Below are positions 16,699-26,209 of a stretch of DNA of 64,000 bases, piece by piece. The stretch spans positions 24,603-88,602 of the forward strand of contig JALWYV010000005.1 in assembly GCA_027003075.1 (NCBI GenBank), given 5' to 3'. Within the stretch, counting starts at the first letter, position 1. Each line of letters opens with the position of its first letter. The notes beneath the pieces were generated by a model that saw nothing but the letters and a program-made list of their open reading frames with translations, did no database searches and was not told the origin of the DNA. The stretch comes from Caldifarciminota bacterium (GTDB taxonomy: Bacteria; Hydrothermota; Hydrothermia; LBFQ01). A program made the translations under genes and the position numbers.

Positions 16699-17593
16699 CC
16701 TTATAAACCCTTACGCGTGGGCGGTTACCTACCTGAGGTTCAGGAGTAAGCCGGTATACCCGGTTCTACCCTCTGTGGGTATAGGGAACCTCAGGACCGG
16801 AGGGACGGGTAAAACCCCGCTGGTTATGGAGATGGTGAAGAGGCTACCCTCTCCAGCCGTCGTCACCCTCGGATACAGGCGGAAGTACAGGGGTTGTTTC
16901 ACGTCCGAGGAGCATCCCTCTCCCGACCACCTCGGGGACGAAGGGTACATGATACACCGGAAAACGGGTGTCCCGGTCGTAGCCTGTAAGGACAGACTGA
17001 AGGGGGCGGAGATTGCAAAGGCCCTCGGCGCCAGAGTGGTGGTGTACGACGACGTCTTCCAGTACTTCGGTGTTAGGCCCCACGTGAGCGTTCTGCTGCT
17101 CAGGCCCTCCGATGTCAACGCCTACGTTCTCCCCTTCGGCCCTTTAAGGGAGCCTTTCCCGGCATATCGGTTTGCGGATCTGCTCGTGTTCAACTTCAAA
17201 CTGGATCCTCCATCACCTCTCCCCGATCTGGGTAAACCCACGTTCTCCATGAGGTACAGGGTGGAGGGAATGGTTAAGAACGGCGAGGTCCTTCCACTGA
17301 AAGGAAGAAAGGTCTTCGTATTCTGTGCCATAGCCGACCCCATGAGCTTTATAAAGGCCGTAAAGGAGGCAGGTGGGGAGATAGTGGGGAAGAAGATTTA
17401 CCCGGATCACTGGTGGATATCCGAAAGGGACATCGTGGAGATAAGAAGGAAAGCCCGTGAAATGGAAGCCGTTCCCCTGTGTACGGAAAAGGACTTTTAT
17501 CGTATGGGTTTACCCGATATTCCCTATCTGAAGGTTTCCGTAAAGGTGGACGAAGGCCTGTTCAGGGAAATAGAAAGGAGACTCGGTGTTTAA
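16676..17593 (+). CDS. lpxK: Tetraacyldisaccharide 4'-kinase (lipid A)
   Basis: 305 residues. P-loop in VGIGNLRTGGTGKTPLV (Walker A 42-48), DHLGDEGYMI, the YDDVFQY block (about 124-130, where most LpxK have DDGFQH), and LPFGPLREP. LpxK phosphorylates the 4' position of the lipid A disaccharide in the inner membrane, so the organism should have a lipid A outer membrane. The start overlaps the upstream gene. Its TAA overlaps the stop of the convergent BY-kinase gene. Confidence 0.88.
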   Translation: MGYLRGPDLINPYAWAVTYLRFRSKPVYPVLPSVGIGNLRTGGTGKTPLVMEMVKRLPSPAVVTLGYRRKYRGCFTSEEHPSPDHLGDEGYMIHRKTGVPVVACKDRLKGAEIAKALGARVVVYDDVFQYFGVRPHVSVLLLRPSDVNAYVLPFGPLREPFPAYRFADLLVFNFKLDPPSPLPDLGKPTFSMRYRVEGMVKNGEVLPLKGRKVFVFCAIADPMSFIKAVKEAGGEIVGKKIYPDHWWISERDIVEIRRKAREMEAVPLCTEKDFYRMGLPDIPYLKVSVKVDEGLFREIERRLGV

Positions 17594-19680
17594 TCCTTCT
17601 TCCTGCGAAAGAGAGCTGACACCTTTTCTCTGACGGTGGATAACCAGCCCGTCCGTTTCCTGCCGTACCGACCGTAGTACTTACTGTAATAGGTGGATGC
17701 CCTGCCTATCTGGTTGAATATTACGAGGTCGGGTGTCAGGTCTATCTTCTTCAGGTTGGAGCGATGTGTATAGTTATAACGTACGACCAGAACGTACCTG
17801 ACGGCGAACTGGTGCAACAGTTTTATCTCTGGTGAGACGGTAACCGGAGGGAGATCAAGCACAACCCTGAAACGCTGAATGAGATCCCCGATGTTGTTGA
17901 GCATCCTCCTGAAGACCAGCAGGTGGTCTTCCTCCGTTTTACCTACAGGGAGGATGTACAGGTAGTCGTGCACTTTGTGGGGATCGTATTTCCCGTTGGC
18001 ATAACCCTCCACATCGGAAAGACCAAAGAGTTCACTCAACCCTTTGGCCCGGATATCCCCGTCTATCAAGAGCACCGGGATACCCGACAGGGCAGCGGTG
18101 GCGGCGAGGTTCGCGCTTATGAAGGTCTTCCCTTCTCCCGTCTGCGTACTGGTTATGGCCACGATCTCTTTGAGCTCGTCAAACATACCTAACCTGAAAA
18201 GTAGCTTTCTGAACTCGTTGAGAGCCGGGGAGGAGGAGTCCACCTCCTTGATACGAACCATCTGGTAGGGCAGGAGATCAAAACGGGAGAAGGTGGGCAT
18301 GGATATAACCCTGTCCTTCGGGAAAGGCAGCATATCCTCGTCAAGGAGGACGTCGGTTGTCAGATCCCTGAAAAAGGCCAGAGCAATGCCGATCACCAGT
18401 CCTATGAGGAAGCCGAGGAGGGCGGCAAACCTGCTCCTGCTGTATATTCCCACTTTTCTGACCGTCGGCTCCCCCAGAATGGATATGTCCGGGACGAGAC
18501 TCCCGAGCTGCACGTCGGTGTCGTTCAACTTCTGGCCCAGAACTATATAGAAGTCCTCCGCATTCTCAAGGTTCCTCTGGATGGTGAGCAGAACGGACTG
18601 CTCCTTAAGTACGACCGGCAGGACCCTCTTGTAATAGGCCATCTGCTCTTTAACGTACTCCAGACTCCTGTCAACGGATTTAAGTATCAGGTTGTTAAGG
18701 GCGTGGAGTTTGCCTTCAAGTATACGGAACTGGGGATGGTGCCTGCCCTTCGTGGTCTCCACACCTCTCATCTCCAGAAGTAGAGATAGCCTCTGCCTCT
18801 GCAGGTCGTTTATTACGGCATCTCCCACATCCACGAAGACCGTATCTTCAGGGGATTTCCTGAGCAGATCCTTCAACTCCTTAAGGGCCATCTCTCTCTC
18901 TTTGAGATTTCCCATCGCGAGAAGCACCTTTTCCTCCGTGAGTTCCGGATACTTCATCTGTTTCTTAAACCTCTCAATCTCACTGGCGAAGTGTGTGATC
19001 TCCTGTTTGTAGAATTCCATAAGTCTGGCGATGGTGTTCCTCTGTCTCAGGAGTTTCCGTTTTTTCTCCTCAAGGTGCTTCTTTATTATCCAGCGAGCGG
19101 TTACTTCTGCGGCCTTTAAAGCCCACCTCTTATCAGGAGACTGCTGTTCAAGTACGAAAAATACCGTAGGGGAAAGGGCGTTTCCACCTTCCCGATCCTC
19201 AAGCAATCGGATGTTCCCTCTGGAAAGCCGTTTCCATAACCCCAGAGTGTCGTAAACGATCACCGTGAACTTACTGGAGCAGGGGCACTTGACCACGCCG
19301 GGATTTTTCTCTGTGTACACTCCGGGTTTAAGGGCGGTTATCCCGGCTATACGGCCGCGAACGACCTCGTACATGAGAGAGGTGTCTTTCAGCCCTGTAT
19401 AAAACTCCGCAAACTTTATCTTCAGCTTCAGCACGTCAATGTCCACGGATTTTCTCTCCTGAGAGGTGGGAACCTGAGCCGTAAGCACGCTGACCTCTTT
19501 CTCTTTTGCCGTCTGCATCATGTAAATCTGGCCTTTAAAGATGGGTCCTTTCCTCAGGAGAAGGTTGGCTCCCACGGTCAGGAGAGTAGAGAGGAGGGTA
19601 ACCAGGAGGATTAGTTTCCATTCCCTTAAAAATACCGCTTTTATCCGCCTGTAGGTGTACTGAAATCCAGTCTCGCTCAT
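17590..19680 (-). CDS. Polysaccharide co-polymerase / bacterial tyrosine kinase (Wzc-like)
   Basis: 696 residues. N-terminal Wzz domain with TM1 at 22-42, a long periplasmic coiled-coil part (about 180-390), TM2 at about 418-437, then a cytoplasmic BY-kinase domain: Walker A STQTGEGKT (511-519), Walker A' VLLIDGDIRAKG (536-547) and Walker B VVLDLPP. A C-terminal tyrosine cluster (YYSKYYGRYG, 664-673) is the expected autophosphorylation tail. Such proteins control chain length and export of capsule or exopolysaccharide. The gene is coupled to the TPR gene upstream (ATGA). No wza or wzy lies beside it, though an O-antigen ligase-like gene is at 56882. Confidence 0.85.
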   Translation of the reverse strand: MSETGFQYTYRRIKAVFLREWKLILLVTLLSTLLTVGANLLLRKGPIFKGQIYMMQTAKEKEVSVLTAQVPTSQERKSVDIDVLKLKIKFAEFYTGLKDTSLMYEVVRGRIAGITALKPGVYTEKNPGVVKCPCSSKFTVIVYDTLGLWKRLSRGNIRLLEDREGGNALSPTVFFVLEQQSPDKRWALKAAEVTARWIIKKHLEEKKRKLLRQRNTIARLMEFYKQEITHFASEIERFKKQMKYPELTEEKVLLAMGNLKEREMALKELKDLLRKSPEDTVFVDVGDAVINDLQRQRLSLLLEMRGVETTKGRHHPQFRILEGKLHALNNLILKSVDRSLEYVKEQMAYYKRVLPVVLKEQSVLLTIQRNLENAEDFYIVLGQKLNDTDVQLGSLVPDISILGEPTVRKVGIYSRSRFAALLGFLIGLVIGIALAFFRDLTTDVLLDEDMLPFPKDRVISMPTFSRFDLLPYQMVRIKEVDSSSPALNEFRKLLFRLGMFDELKEIVAITSTQTGEGKTFISANLAATAALSGIPVLLIDGDIRAKGLSELFGLSDVEGYANGKYDPHKVHDYLYILPVGKTEEDHLLVFRRMLNNIGDLIQRFRVVLDLPPVTVSPEIKLLHQFAVRYVLVVRYNYTHRSNLKKIDLTPDLVIFNQIGRASTYYSKYYGRYGRKRTGWLSTVREKVSALFRRKKD

Positions 19681-20702
19681 TCCAGATCCAGCCTCTGCTT
19701 TGCCCTCTTGTAGAACCTCTTAAGGTTGCGGATGATGCGTTTGAGTTTCTTTCTATCGGAAGACGGAGCCTCCTCGTAGTACTTCAGGGCAACTTCAAAG
19801 TACTTTATCGCCTCGTCAAACTTACCCAGAAAGTACTTGGTATAACCGAGGTAGTACGCGATGTATACCACGTTGTAGGGTACGTTCGGCTGATCCCTGA
19901 GTATCAGGTATAGTAGCCCTTCGTAAACGTCCTCCGCATCGTCAAACCGGCCTTCTCTTAAAAGCAATCCACCGTACACCCATCGGAAATACCGGCTCTC
20001 CGGGTACCTCTCAACGTAAGATCTCAGTATGGGTATGGCTTCTCTCGCCCGGCCTTCCCTCATGAGGACCCAGGCCAGCGTCAGGGCGGAGATAACGGAG
20101 GTGTAGTGTCCCTTTCTCCATGCAAGTTTGAGGTACTCTATGCCTTTCTTTTTTCTCTCCTCCCGGTTTTTCACAAGAAAGAAGGTGGGGATTATGCCTA
20201 TGCGGTTGGGTGCCTTGGATAGGGCGTAGTTGTATATGCCCAGAGGGAAATAGGCGTCGTACAGTGTGGAGTCCTCCTCTATCGTGGCCTTCAGGGGTTT
20301 AACCCCCTCAAGGGCGTACTTCAGAGCTACCACGTAGTTCCCGGATCTGCCAGCGCGCATGGCCTTGTAGCCGTAGGACCCGGCTATAAAGAAGAGCATC
20401 CACGCCTTTTCCTTACCCTTTACTCCATCGGACAGGCGGGCCTTAGCCTTCTCCTCCGCAATTTTCATGTTCTTGAAGAATTCGTTCTCGTATCTGTTAG
20501 TGTGGTAGTCCTCCATGTAGTAATCGTAAATGGCGGCCTTAAAGAAGTAACCCACCGGTTCGTGGGGATAACGCTTTATGGCCTCGTTTATTACGGAGAG
20601 AGCGGCCCCGTACCTCTCGCGATACGTGTACTCCAGAGCAGTTAACACGAGGCTGTCCAGCTCAGGACTGAACGGTACTGCTGCTGGGATTAAGAGTATC
20701 AA
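19677..20702 (-). CDS. TPR-repeat protein, probably exported
   Basis: 341 residues. A short hydrophobic start (MILLIPAAVPFSP) may be a signal peptide. Tetratricopeptide-like helical repeats fill the protein (YGAALSVINEAIKRYPHEP; GRAREAIPILRSYVERYPES; GRFDDAEDVYEGLL; GKFDEAIKYFEVALKYY). The start is TTG at 20702, inside the 3' end of nuoG, 8 nt after TAAAAT on the minus strand (20711-20716). Its stop overlaps the BY-kinase start, so it likely belongs to the polysaccharide export unit. Confidence 0.75.
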   Translation of the reverse strand: MILLIPAAVPFSPELDSLVLTALEYTYRERYGAALSVINEAIKRYPHEPVGYFFKAAIYDYYMEDYHTNRYENEFFKNMKIAEEKAKARLSDGVKGKEKAWMLFFIAGSYGYKAMRAGRSGNYVVALKYALEGVKPLKATIEEDSTLYDAYFPLGIYNYALSKAPNRIGIIPTFFLVKNREERKKKGIEYLKLAWRKGHYTSVISALTLAWVLMREGRAREAIPILRSYVERYPESRYFRWVYGGLLLREGRFDDAEDVYEGLLYLILRDQPNVPYNVVYIAYYLGYTKYFLGKFDEAIKYFEVALKYYEEAPSSDRKKLKRIIRNLKRFYKRAKQRLDLE

Positions 20703-23124
20703 CGGGTGTTATTTTACCGGTGATGGACTCGTTCAGAGGTAGGTCGTAGAAGAACCCCCTGAAGAGTATCAGGTTTCCCGGTACGTCCTTGGTTACGGCT
20801 ACGGCGACCTCGTACTCTCTATGGCCGATCTTCAGGAGGGCCTTATCCCCGTCCTTAAGTCCCTGTTTCTCTGCGTACTCGGAGCCCACGAACACAGTCT
20901 TTTCCTTCACGAAGGGTTTGTGTATCCTGTTTCTGAAGGCGTAGTAGGAGCCACGGTAGATGTCGTGCGTGTGCAGGAGTAGCAGCCCATCACGTTTCTC
21001 GCCTTTCACAGGGGTATACCCCTCAACGGCGAAATCGTACGATGCGAGCGGGTACCTGTAAACCCTCTTGAGTTTGGCTATGGTGGGAACGTAATCGGGG
21101 TACGGCCTCTCCTCGTACGGCATGTCGTAAGGGTGGAAGTCAAGGTTCTGATAGACGAGAACGTTCTTAACCATCTCGTCAAACACATCGCGGGCGTTCC
21201 TCCACGGGGCGGTTCCACCGAGGCGGTTTATGAGGCTCTTGAATATCCACCAGGCAGGACGGCTACCCTCGTAGGGCCACAGGGCGTCTTTGCCGTACTG
21301 CACCCTCCCCTCAAGGTTGGTACGGGTACCTTCCTCCTCGTAAGGTACGGTTATGGGCAGAACGGCCGAGGCGTACTCCGTGGAGGGGTCCCAGAAGGAG
21401 GTCATAACCACAACGAAGGGGGTGTTCTCAAGGGCCTTAACCACCAGATTCCTGTCGTAGTACTCGTAGAGAGGCTCAACCTCCCAGAGGAAAAGAACGT
21501 CTATCTCACCGTTGGCTGCTTTCTGAAGGATCTCTCCAGTGGTGGAGCCGTCGGGGAAGGGTGTGAATTCAACGTCCACGAATCCCTGCCCGTTGGGGGC
21601 CGTCCTCAGGAGGAGGAACTTCACCCGGTCGTCCACTGCCGATACGTGGGCGAGATTGGACTGAGCTTCGGCGTCCATATCGTCCGGGAAGATGAGTAGG
21701 GGGGACTTAGCATCTTTAAACGCCTTCACCACGTCTGCAAGCTCCGGATCTGGCTCGTCAACGGTGAACTGGTAGGTAAGATAAGTTTCGCTTCCCGCAG
21801 GCACCTTCACCCACTCGGCCCATCCATCCCGTACGTACCTCTCCCTGTAGGGGTTCAGGACGAATATCCTGGCTCCCCTGCGGGCGGCTCTGACGAGGCG
21901 GATACCTATACCCGGAACGGTCTCTCTCACGTCCCCGAAGATGAATATGGCGTCAGCCTTATCTATATCGGCCACCTTCGCGGTTGAGGCGGAGTAACCC
22001 ACCGCTCTCCTTATCGGATCCTCCTTAAAGGCGGCGTGGGGAGGACGGAAGTCCACGTCCTGCGTCATGAGGATCTCCTTGAACAGCCTTCGGCCGGCGT
22101 AGGCGGCTTCGTTCGTCCCCCTTCCACCGGATATAACGGCGATCCTCTTACCCTTCACGTTCTCGGCTACCCAGTCAAGGGCTATCTCCCAGTTGACCTT
22201 TACCCACTTGCCGTCTCTGGACTTCAGGTGGGGATAGTCCACCCTGTCCTTGTGGTTGTAAACGTACTCGTGGGAGAACCTGTCCCTGTCCGTGATCCAG
22301 AACTCGTTTACGTCGGGGTTCTCGCGGCCGTTTATCCGCACCACCTTGTGGACGTCCTCCCTCTTACCACCCTTCACCATCTTACCCTTCGTGTAGGGTT
22401 TGCGGCTTATCACCTCCACCGTAACGTTGGCACCGAGGGAGTCCTCGGGACTTATGGCCGGAACTTTCTCAATGTTCCACGGCCTCGTGTAGTACTTGTA
22501 ATCCCCACCGTTTATAGCTCCGACGGGGCAGATCTCAATGAGGTTGCCGGAGAACTCGTTGTTGACGAAGCGATCCTTCTCAGGCCCGAAGACGGTGTAC
22601 CATCCCCTGTCAAAGACTGACCAGTCCTTACCTCCTCCTATCGTCCAGTAGAAGGTGGAACACTTGAAGCACTGGATACACCTGTGAGGTTCAAGGTCAA
22701 AGTAGGGACCGGCGTCGTGCTTGGGGAAAAGCCTCTTGGGGAAGGTGTACTTGCTGGTCGTGGGGCCGAAGAGGTAGGTTATTTCCTGAAGGTCACACTC
22801 TCCACCCTTATCGCATATGGGACAGTCAAGGGGGTGGTTCGTCAGGAGCAGGGCCACAACGGACCTCTGGGTCTCCTTAACCGGTTCGGTTGTCGTCCAT
22901 ACCTTCATCCCGTTCTCAGCCCGTGTGGCGCACGCGGGCTTTAACCCCCTGCGTCCTCTCCGATCTTCAACCTCAACGAGACAGACCCTACACCCGGCCC
23001 ATACAGGGAGTTTGGGATGATAACAAAAAACGGGGATCTTCTCTCCGTTCCTCCACGCTATATCAAGTAAGGTTTCGCCCTCTTTGAACTCAACTTCCTT
23101 ACCGTTAAGCAGGATTTTTGCCAT
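20662..23124 (-). CDS. nuoG: NADH-quinone oxidoreductase subunit G
   Basis: 820 residues. 2Fe-2S ligands C34, C45, C48, C65; His-ligated 4Fe-4S cluster H97, C101, C104, C110; second 4Fe-4S ligands C149, C152, C155 and C199 (CPVGA); then a molybdopterin-oxidoreductase-like domain (KRIAVISGGRGTNEAAYAG). It carries electrons through the peripheral arm of complex I. No other nuo gene is visible, so it stands apart from the rest of complex I or serves a related hydrogenase or dehydrogenase. The ATG is 7 nt after TATAAT (23132-23137, minus strand). Confidence 0.85.
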   Translation of the reverse strand: MAKILLNGKEVEFKEGETLLDIAWRNGEKIPVFCYHPKLPVWAGCRVCLVEVEDRRGRRGLKPACATRAENGMKVWTTTEPVKETQRSVVALLLTNHPLDCPICDKGGECDLQEITYLFGPTTSKYTFPKRLFPKHDAGPYFDLEPHRCIQCFKCSTFYWTIGGGKDWSVFDRGWYTVFGPEKDRFVNNEFSGNLIEICPVGAINGGDYKYYTRPWNIEKVPAISPEDSLGANVTVEVISRKPYTKGKMVKGGKREDVHKVVRINGRENPDVNEFWITDRDRFSHEYVYNHKDRVDYPHLKSRDGKWVKVNWEIALDWVAENVKGKRIAVISGGRGTNEAAYAGRRLFKEILMTQDVDFRPPHAAFKEDPIRRAVGYSASTAKVADIDKADAIFIFGDVRETVPGIGIRLVRAARRGARIFVLNPYRERYVRDGWAEWVKVPAGSETYLTYQFTVDEPDPELADVVKAFKDAKSPLLIFPDDMDAEAQSNLAHVSAVDDRVKFLLLRTAPNGQGFVDVEFTPFPDGSTTGEILQKAANGEIDVLFLWEVEPLYEYYDRNLVVKALENTPFVVVMTSFWDPSTEYASAVLPITVPYEEEGTRTNLEGRVQYGKDALWPYEGSRPAWWIFKSLINRLGGTAPWRNARDVFDEMVKNVLVYQNLDFHPYDMPYEERPYPDYVPTIAKLKRVYRYPLASYDFAVEGYTPVKGEKRDGLLLLHTHDIYRGSYYAFRNRIHKPFVKEKTVFVGSEYAEKQGLKDGDKALLKIGHREYEVAVAVTKDVPGNLILFRGFFYDLPLNESITGKITPVDTLNPSSSTVQS
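20711..20716 (-). promoter_or_regulatory. Internal leaderless promoter within nuoG
   Basis: TAAAAT, preceded by CCGG on the minus strand, lies inside the nuoG 3' end, 8 nt before the TTG start of the TPR gene. It gives the polysaccharide unit its own promoter. Confidence 0.55.
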
Positions 23125-23591
23125 GGAGGGTATTATACTGGGGAAGGGAAGTAAAGAACCCCCAGTCTGGAGGAACGATGCTATTATCCGTGCAGGGGAG
23201 TTTGCAGGTGGATCGGTGTCTGTACACGGGGTGATGATAAGTTTCCGGGGAATATAGGGTAAAGGTCTTTGCTGCTATGCTGAACGTTGGGGTAATTGTG
23301 GGACACTATGTGGCTGTGAGTGCATAAGTCTACATTACAGACTGATTTGTATCACAAAGCGACTTCGTAAACCTCCGGAAAATTCTAACTTACGTGGGGT
23401 GCTTGAACGACCGTTCAAACGTATTAAAAGGCCGTTTCCTCAATAGTGATGGGCATCCACACCCACTTCGCAAACCCCCCGGGATTTCTGCAGGATTGGA
23501 GGTTTGCGAACCTCCACCTTCATTTTCCCGCCCTTATAATACCCGGTAGTTCCGCATGAGAATTGAGAATTTGGCGAGGGATGAGAGATGG
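23125..23591 (+). other. CRISPR leader / intergenic region
   Basis: 467 nt without a convincing gene. It holds the nuoG promoter at its left end. A diverged direct repeat is seen at 23362-23385 and 23465-23489 (both ACTTCGyAAACCyCC...TTCT), and a hairpin GGAGGTT-TGCG-AACCTCC at 23498-23515. TATAAT at 23535-23540, about 51 nt before the first repeat, is the best candidate promoter for the array. Only short open frames exist. Confidence 0.55.
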
Positions 23592-25040
23592 GTTTACAGC
23601 CTACCTATAAGGGATTGAAACTTGTAATACTCCCATGCATCTTTAACCTCCTTGCCATGTTTACAGCCTACCTATAAGGGATTGAAACTTACCTGCCAGC
23701 GCTTTACGCCGTCGTCGTAGTATTTGGTTTACAGCCTACCTATAAGGGATTGAAACGGCCGCTTAGGAGACCTATGGAGGTGTGAAAATGGGGTACGTTT
23801 ACAGCCTACCTATAAGGGATTGAAACCCAGCAGCCCTGGGCGTGGTCATGCCACGTTGATATGTTTACAGCCTACCTATAAGGGATTGAAACAAGGGGGT
23901 GAAAATGACTAAGCCTCGTATTCCCGATAGTTTACAGCCTACCTATAAGGGATTGAAACCCGCATCGCTGAATTCTGGCACGACCGGTATTCCCGTGTTT
24001 ACAGCCTACCTATAAGGGATTGAAACATAATTCGGGATGTTCCCGTTCAAGGCGGCGGCGAAAACGTTTACAGCCTACCTATAAGGGATTGAAACCGGCG
24101 AGGAGCGTCTTACCGAAACGACGGCCACAGGCGAGTTTACAGCCTACCTATAAGGGATTGAAACTCCGAGGAGTGCCACCATATAGTTGTTATATCATGG
24201 GCGGTTTACAGCCTACCTATAAGGGATTGAAACTGCTTCATTTGAGTACTCAAGTTCCCAGACACGTTTGGGTTTACAGCCTACCTATAAGGGATTGAAA
24301 CAGGAACTCACGGAGGGACTTTTGCGGACTGGAGGTGGTTTACAGCCTACCTATAAGGGATTGAAACCGTGGAGTCCTCCGAAAACTGGCATACCCTCGT
24401 AGCCCGTTTACAGCCTACCTATAAGGGATTGAAACCCGGGGCAAGATGTGTTGCCGTGCAACCCAAGGCGGGTTTACAGCCTACCTATAAGGGATTGAAA
24501 CAGGCCATCAACCCGCCGCAGGACGTAAAGGAACTAATGTTTACAGCCTACCTATAAGGGATTGAAACTGATCCCCCGCCGTCCATACCTCCCCATAGCA
24601 GGGATCCGTTTACAGCCTACCTATAAGGGATTGAAACCGGGCGGAGTCTGGTCCAGGAGCTGGAGGACTCCGCGTTTACAGCCTACCTATAAGGGATTGA
24701 AACAAAGTATTTGGTCTGATTCTAACAACGTAAACGCCCAAAGTTTACAGCCTACCTATAAGGGATTGAAACTGATTCGCGTTCTATCCCGCACCCTACA
24801 TAAGGATTCTGGTTTACAGCCTACCTATAAGGGATTGAAACAGCCTCATCTTTCACCTCCTTTTTCAGGTTTTCCGCAAGTTTACAGCCTACCTATAAGG
24901 GATTGAAACGCCCTTAGAACATCCATATCAAAGTGTTTTCCGGGGGTTTACAGCCTACCTATAAGGGATTGAAACTAGTGCGATACGAGGACCAGGAGAC
25001 AGAAGATAAGGTTTTCAGCCTACCTATAAGGGATTAACTC
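23592..25040 (+). CRISPR. CRISPR array, 22 repeats and 21 spacers, no cas genes in window
   Basis: A 30-bp repeat beginning GTTTACAGCC and ending GGGATTGAAAC occurs 22 times, with starts from 23592, 23659, 23727, 23797, 23863 through 24946 and 25011. The first 21 copies are identical as read. The last (25011-25040) is degenerate at its fifth base and in its last five. Spacers are 35-40 nt. The degenerate end on the right and the ATTGAAAC 3' end (typical crRNA 5' tag of type I and III systems) put the leader on the left and transcription rightward. Four spacers (1, 3, 5, 19) contain a Shine-Dalgarno plus start codon. No cas gene lies within reach, so cas proteins must act in trans. Confidence 0.98.
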
Positions 25041-26145
25041 ATAGAGTTATCCCGTACCTCTCAAGCACGAGATTCTTGAACTCCTTCGGATCGCGACTCA
25101 CACGCAGCAGCCGACCTATTTCCATCCTCTTCATAACCGGGGGATAGTTGCCCGGAAACTCCTTCACAGCCTTCTGTACGAGTTCACGGAACTCCGCAAT
25201 GCGGGAAGTATAGTACTTCACGAACTCTTCCCACTCCATTACCTTCCTAAATCCTGGTCCTAGAACGTTTAACGTCCTGTCGTCTCTCTTCCACGCAAAG
25301 TTCACGTTGTACCTCTCAGCCATTTCCTCCATACGATCCTCCGGCAGATTTTTAGGGGCTTCGGTGAACCGGAGAGTATGGGCTACTATTCTAACGTCCA
25401 CAGTGATAGCCCACACTTCCCTATCCTCTATCCACAGACGAACCAGAATAAACAGTGGAAATACGATGGCCAAATTACCTTTTATCCCAACAAAGGCCAA
25501 CCTGACCTTTTCAAACTCTCCTCTCATCGGCTCTCCAAAGCTCTTTAGCGCCCGGAAAAACCCATGCCTGTCCTCTTCTCCCGGAACGTAGATTATGGAA
25601 AACCCCATAGCCCTCGCATGGAGGGTTGGATCAATCTTTTTCCTCTTTGGTTTCTTCTCCTTCTCCTCATCTTTCTTCCCGGATATCAAGGATAGGACGA
25701 TGCTCCTCGTTTTGGTTTCCTCAACGTCGGATCTGGAGGACAGTACTTTCCTCCTGACTATATCAATGCCGAACATCTCCTCAATCGCTTCCTCATCCAT
25801 ATCCGCAACTTCTACGTACACTTCCCATCCGTTTTCTATTATCCCCTTTATCGTTTCCTTCAAAACATCTTCTGAACGTCGTACGATGTGTTGCAGATAT
25901 TTCTCACCGTACTTCTCGGCTGCGTATCGGAAAAGCTTCATCCCCTGAAGTGATGATGGAGGACCTTCGGGTAACAGATCCAGCCACCACGGACTTTTAG
26001 CAAAGATGCCCTCGGCAGAAAGAAGTTTACCCCGGTATATGTAGATCGTCAGGATAGGATCTCCGAACATACCCCGCCTGACGTGTATAACACCGCTCCT
26101 CCTTTTGTGGATAAAATTGTTAACTACCTTCCGGATATCCTTCAT
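25039..26145 (-). CDS. DUF4388/PATAN-like protein next to the CRISPR array, unknown function
   Basis: 368 residues from ATG 26145 (a TTG lies one codon upstream). The N-terminal 60 residues (SGVIHVRRG ... ILTIYIYRGKLLSAEGIF) resemble the DUF4388/PATAN beta module of bacterial signalling proteins. A helical region, a highly charged hinge (GKKDEEKEKKPKRKK) and a C-terminal alpha/beta part without recognised family follow. Its TGA stop lies inside the terminal degenerate repeat of the array, tail to tail. TATTGT on the minus strand is 9 nt before the ATG. Composition is less GC-rich than its neighbours. A CRISPR role is not shown by sequence. Confidence 0.65.
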   Translation of the reverse strand: MKDIRKVVNNFIHKRRSGVIHVRRGMFGDPILTIYIYRGKLLSAEGIFAKSPWWLDLLPEGPPSSLQGMKLFRYAAEKYGEKYLQHIVRRSEDVLKETIKGIIENGWEVYVEVADMDEEAIEEMFGIDIVRRKVLSSRSDVEETKTRSIVLSLISGKKDEEKEKKPKRKKIDPTLHARAMGFSIIYVPGEEDRHGFFRALKSFGEPMRGEFEKVRLAFVGIKGNLAIVFPLFILVRLWIEDREVWAITVDVRIVAHTLRFTEAPKNLPEDRMEEMAERYNVNFAWKRDDRTLNVLGPGFRKVMEWEEFVKYYTSRIAEFRELVQKAVKEFPGNYPPVMKRMEIGRLLRVSRDPKEFKNLVLERYGITL

Positions 26146-26209
26146 CAACGGTAGACAATACTAAAGCCGAAATCCCCTTCCGTTATCAGGCTCTGAAAGG
26201 TAAAAATTT

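Noticed and set aside
22036..22620. 194-codon open frame antisense to nuoG
   Set aside because: It overlaps a gene with all Fe-S ligands intact and shows no motif of its own.
24020..24906. Open frames across the CRISPR array with repeated LQPTYKGLK
   Set aside because: They are translations of the 30-bp repeat with unrelated spacers between, not a repeat protein.
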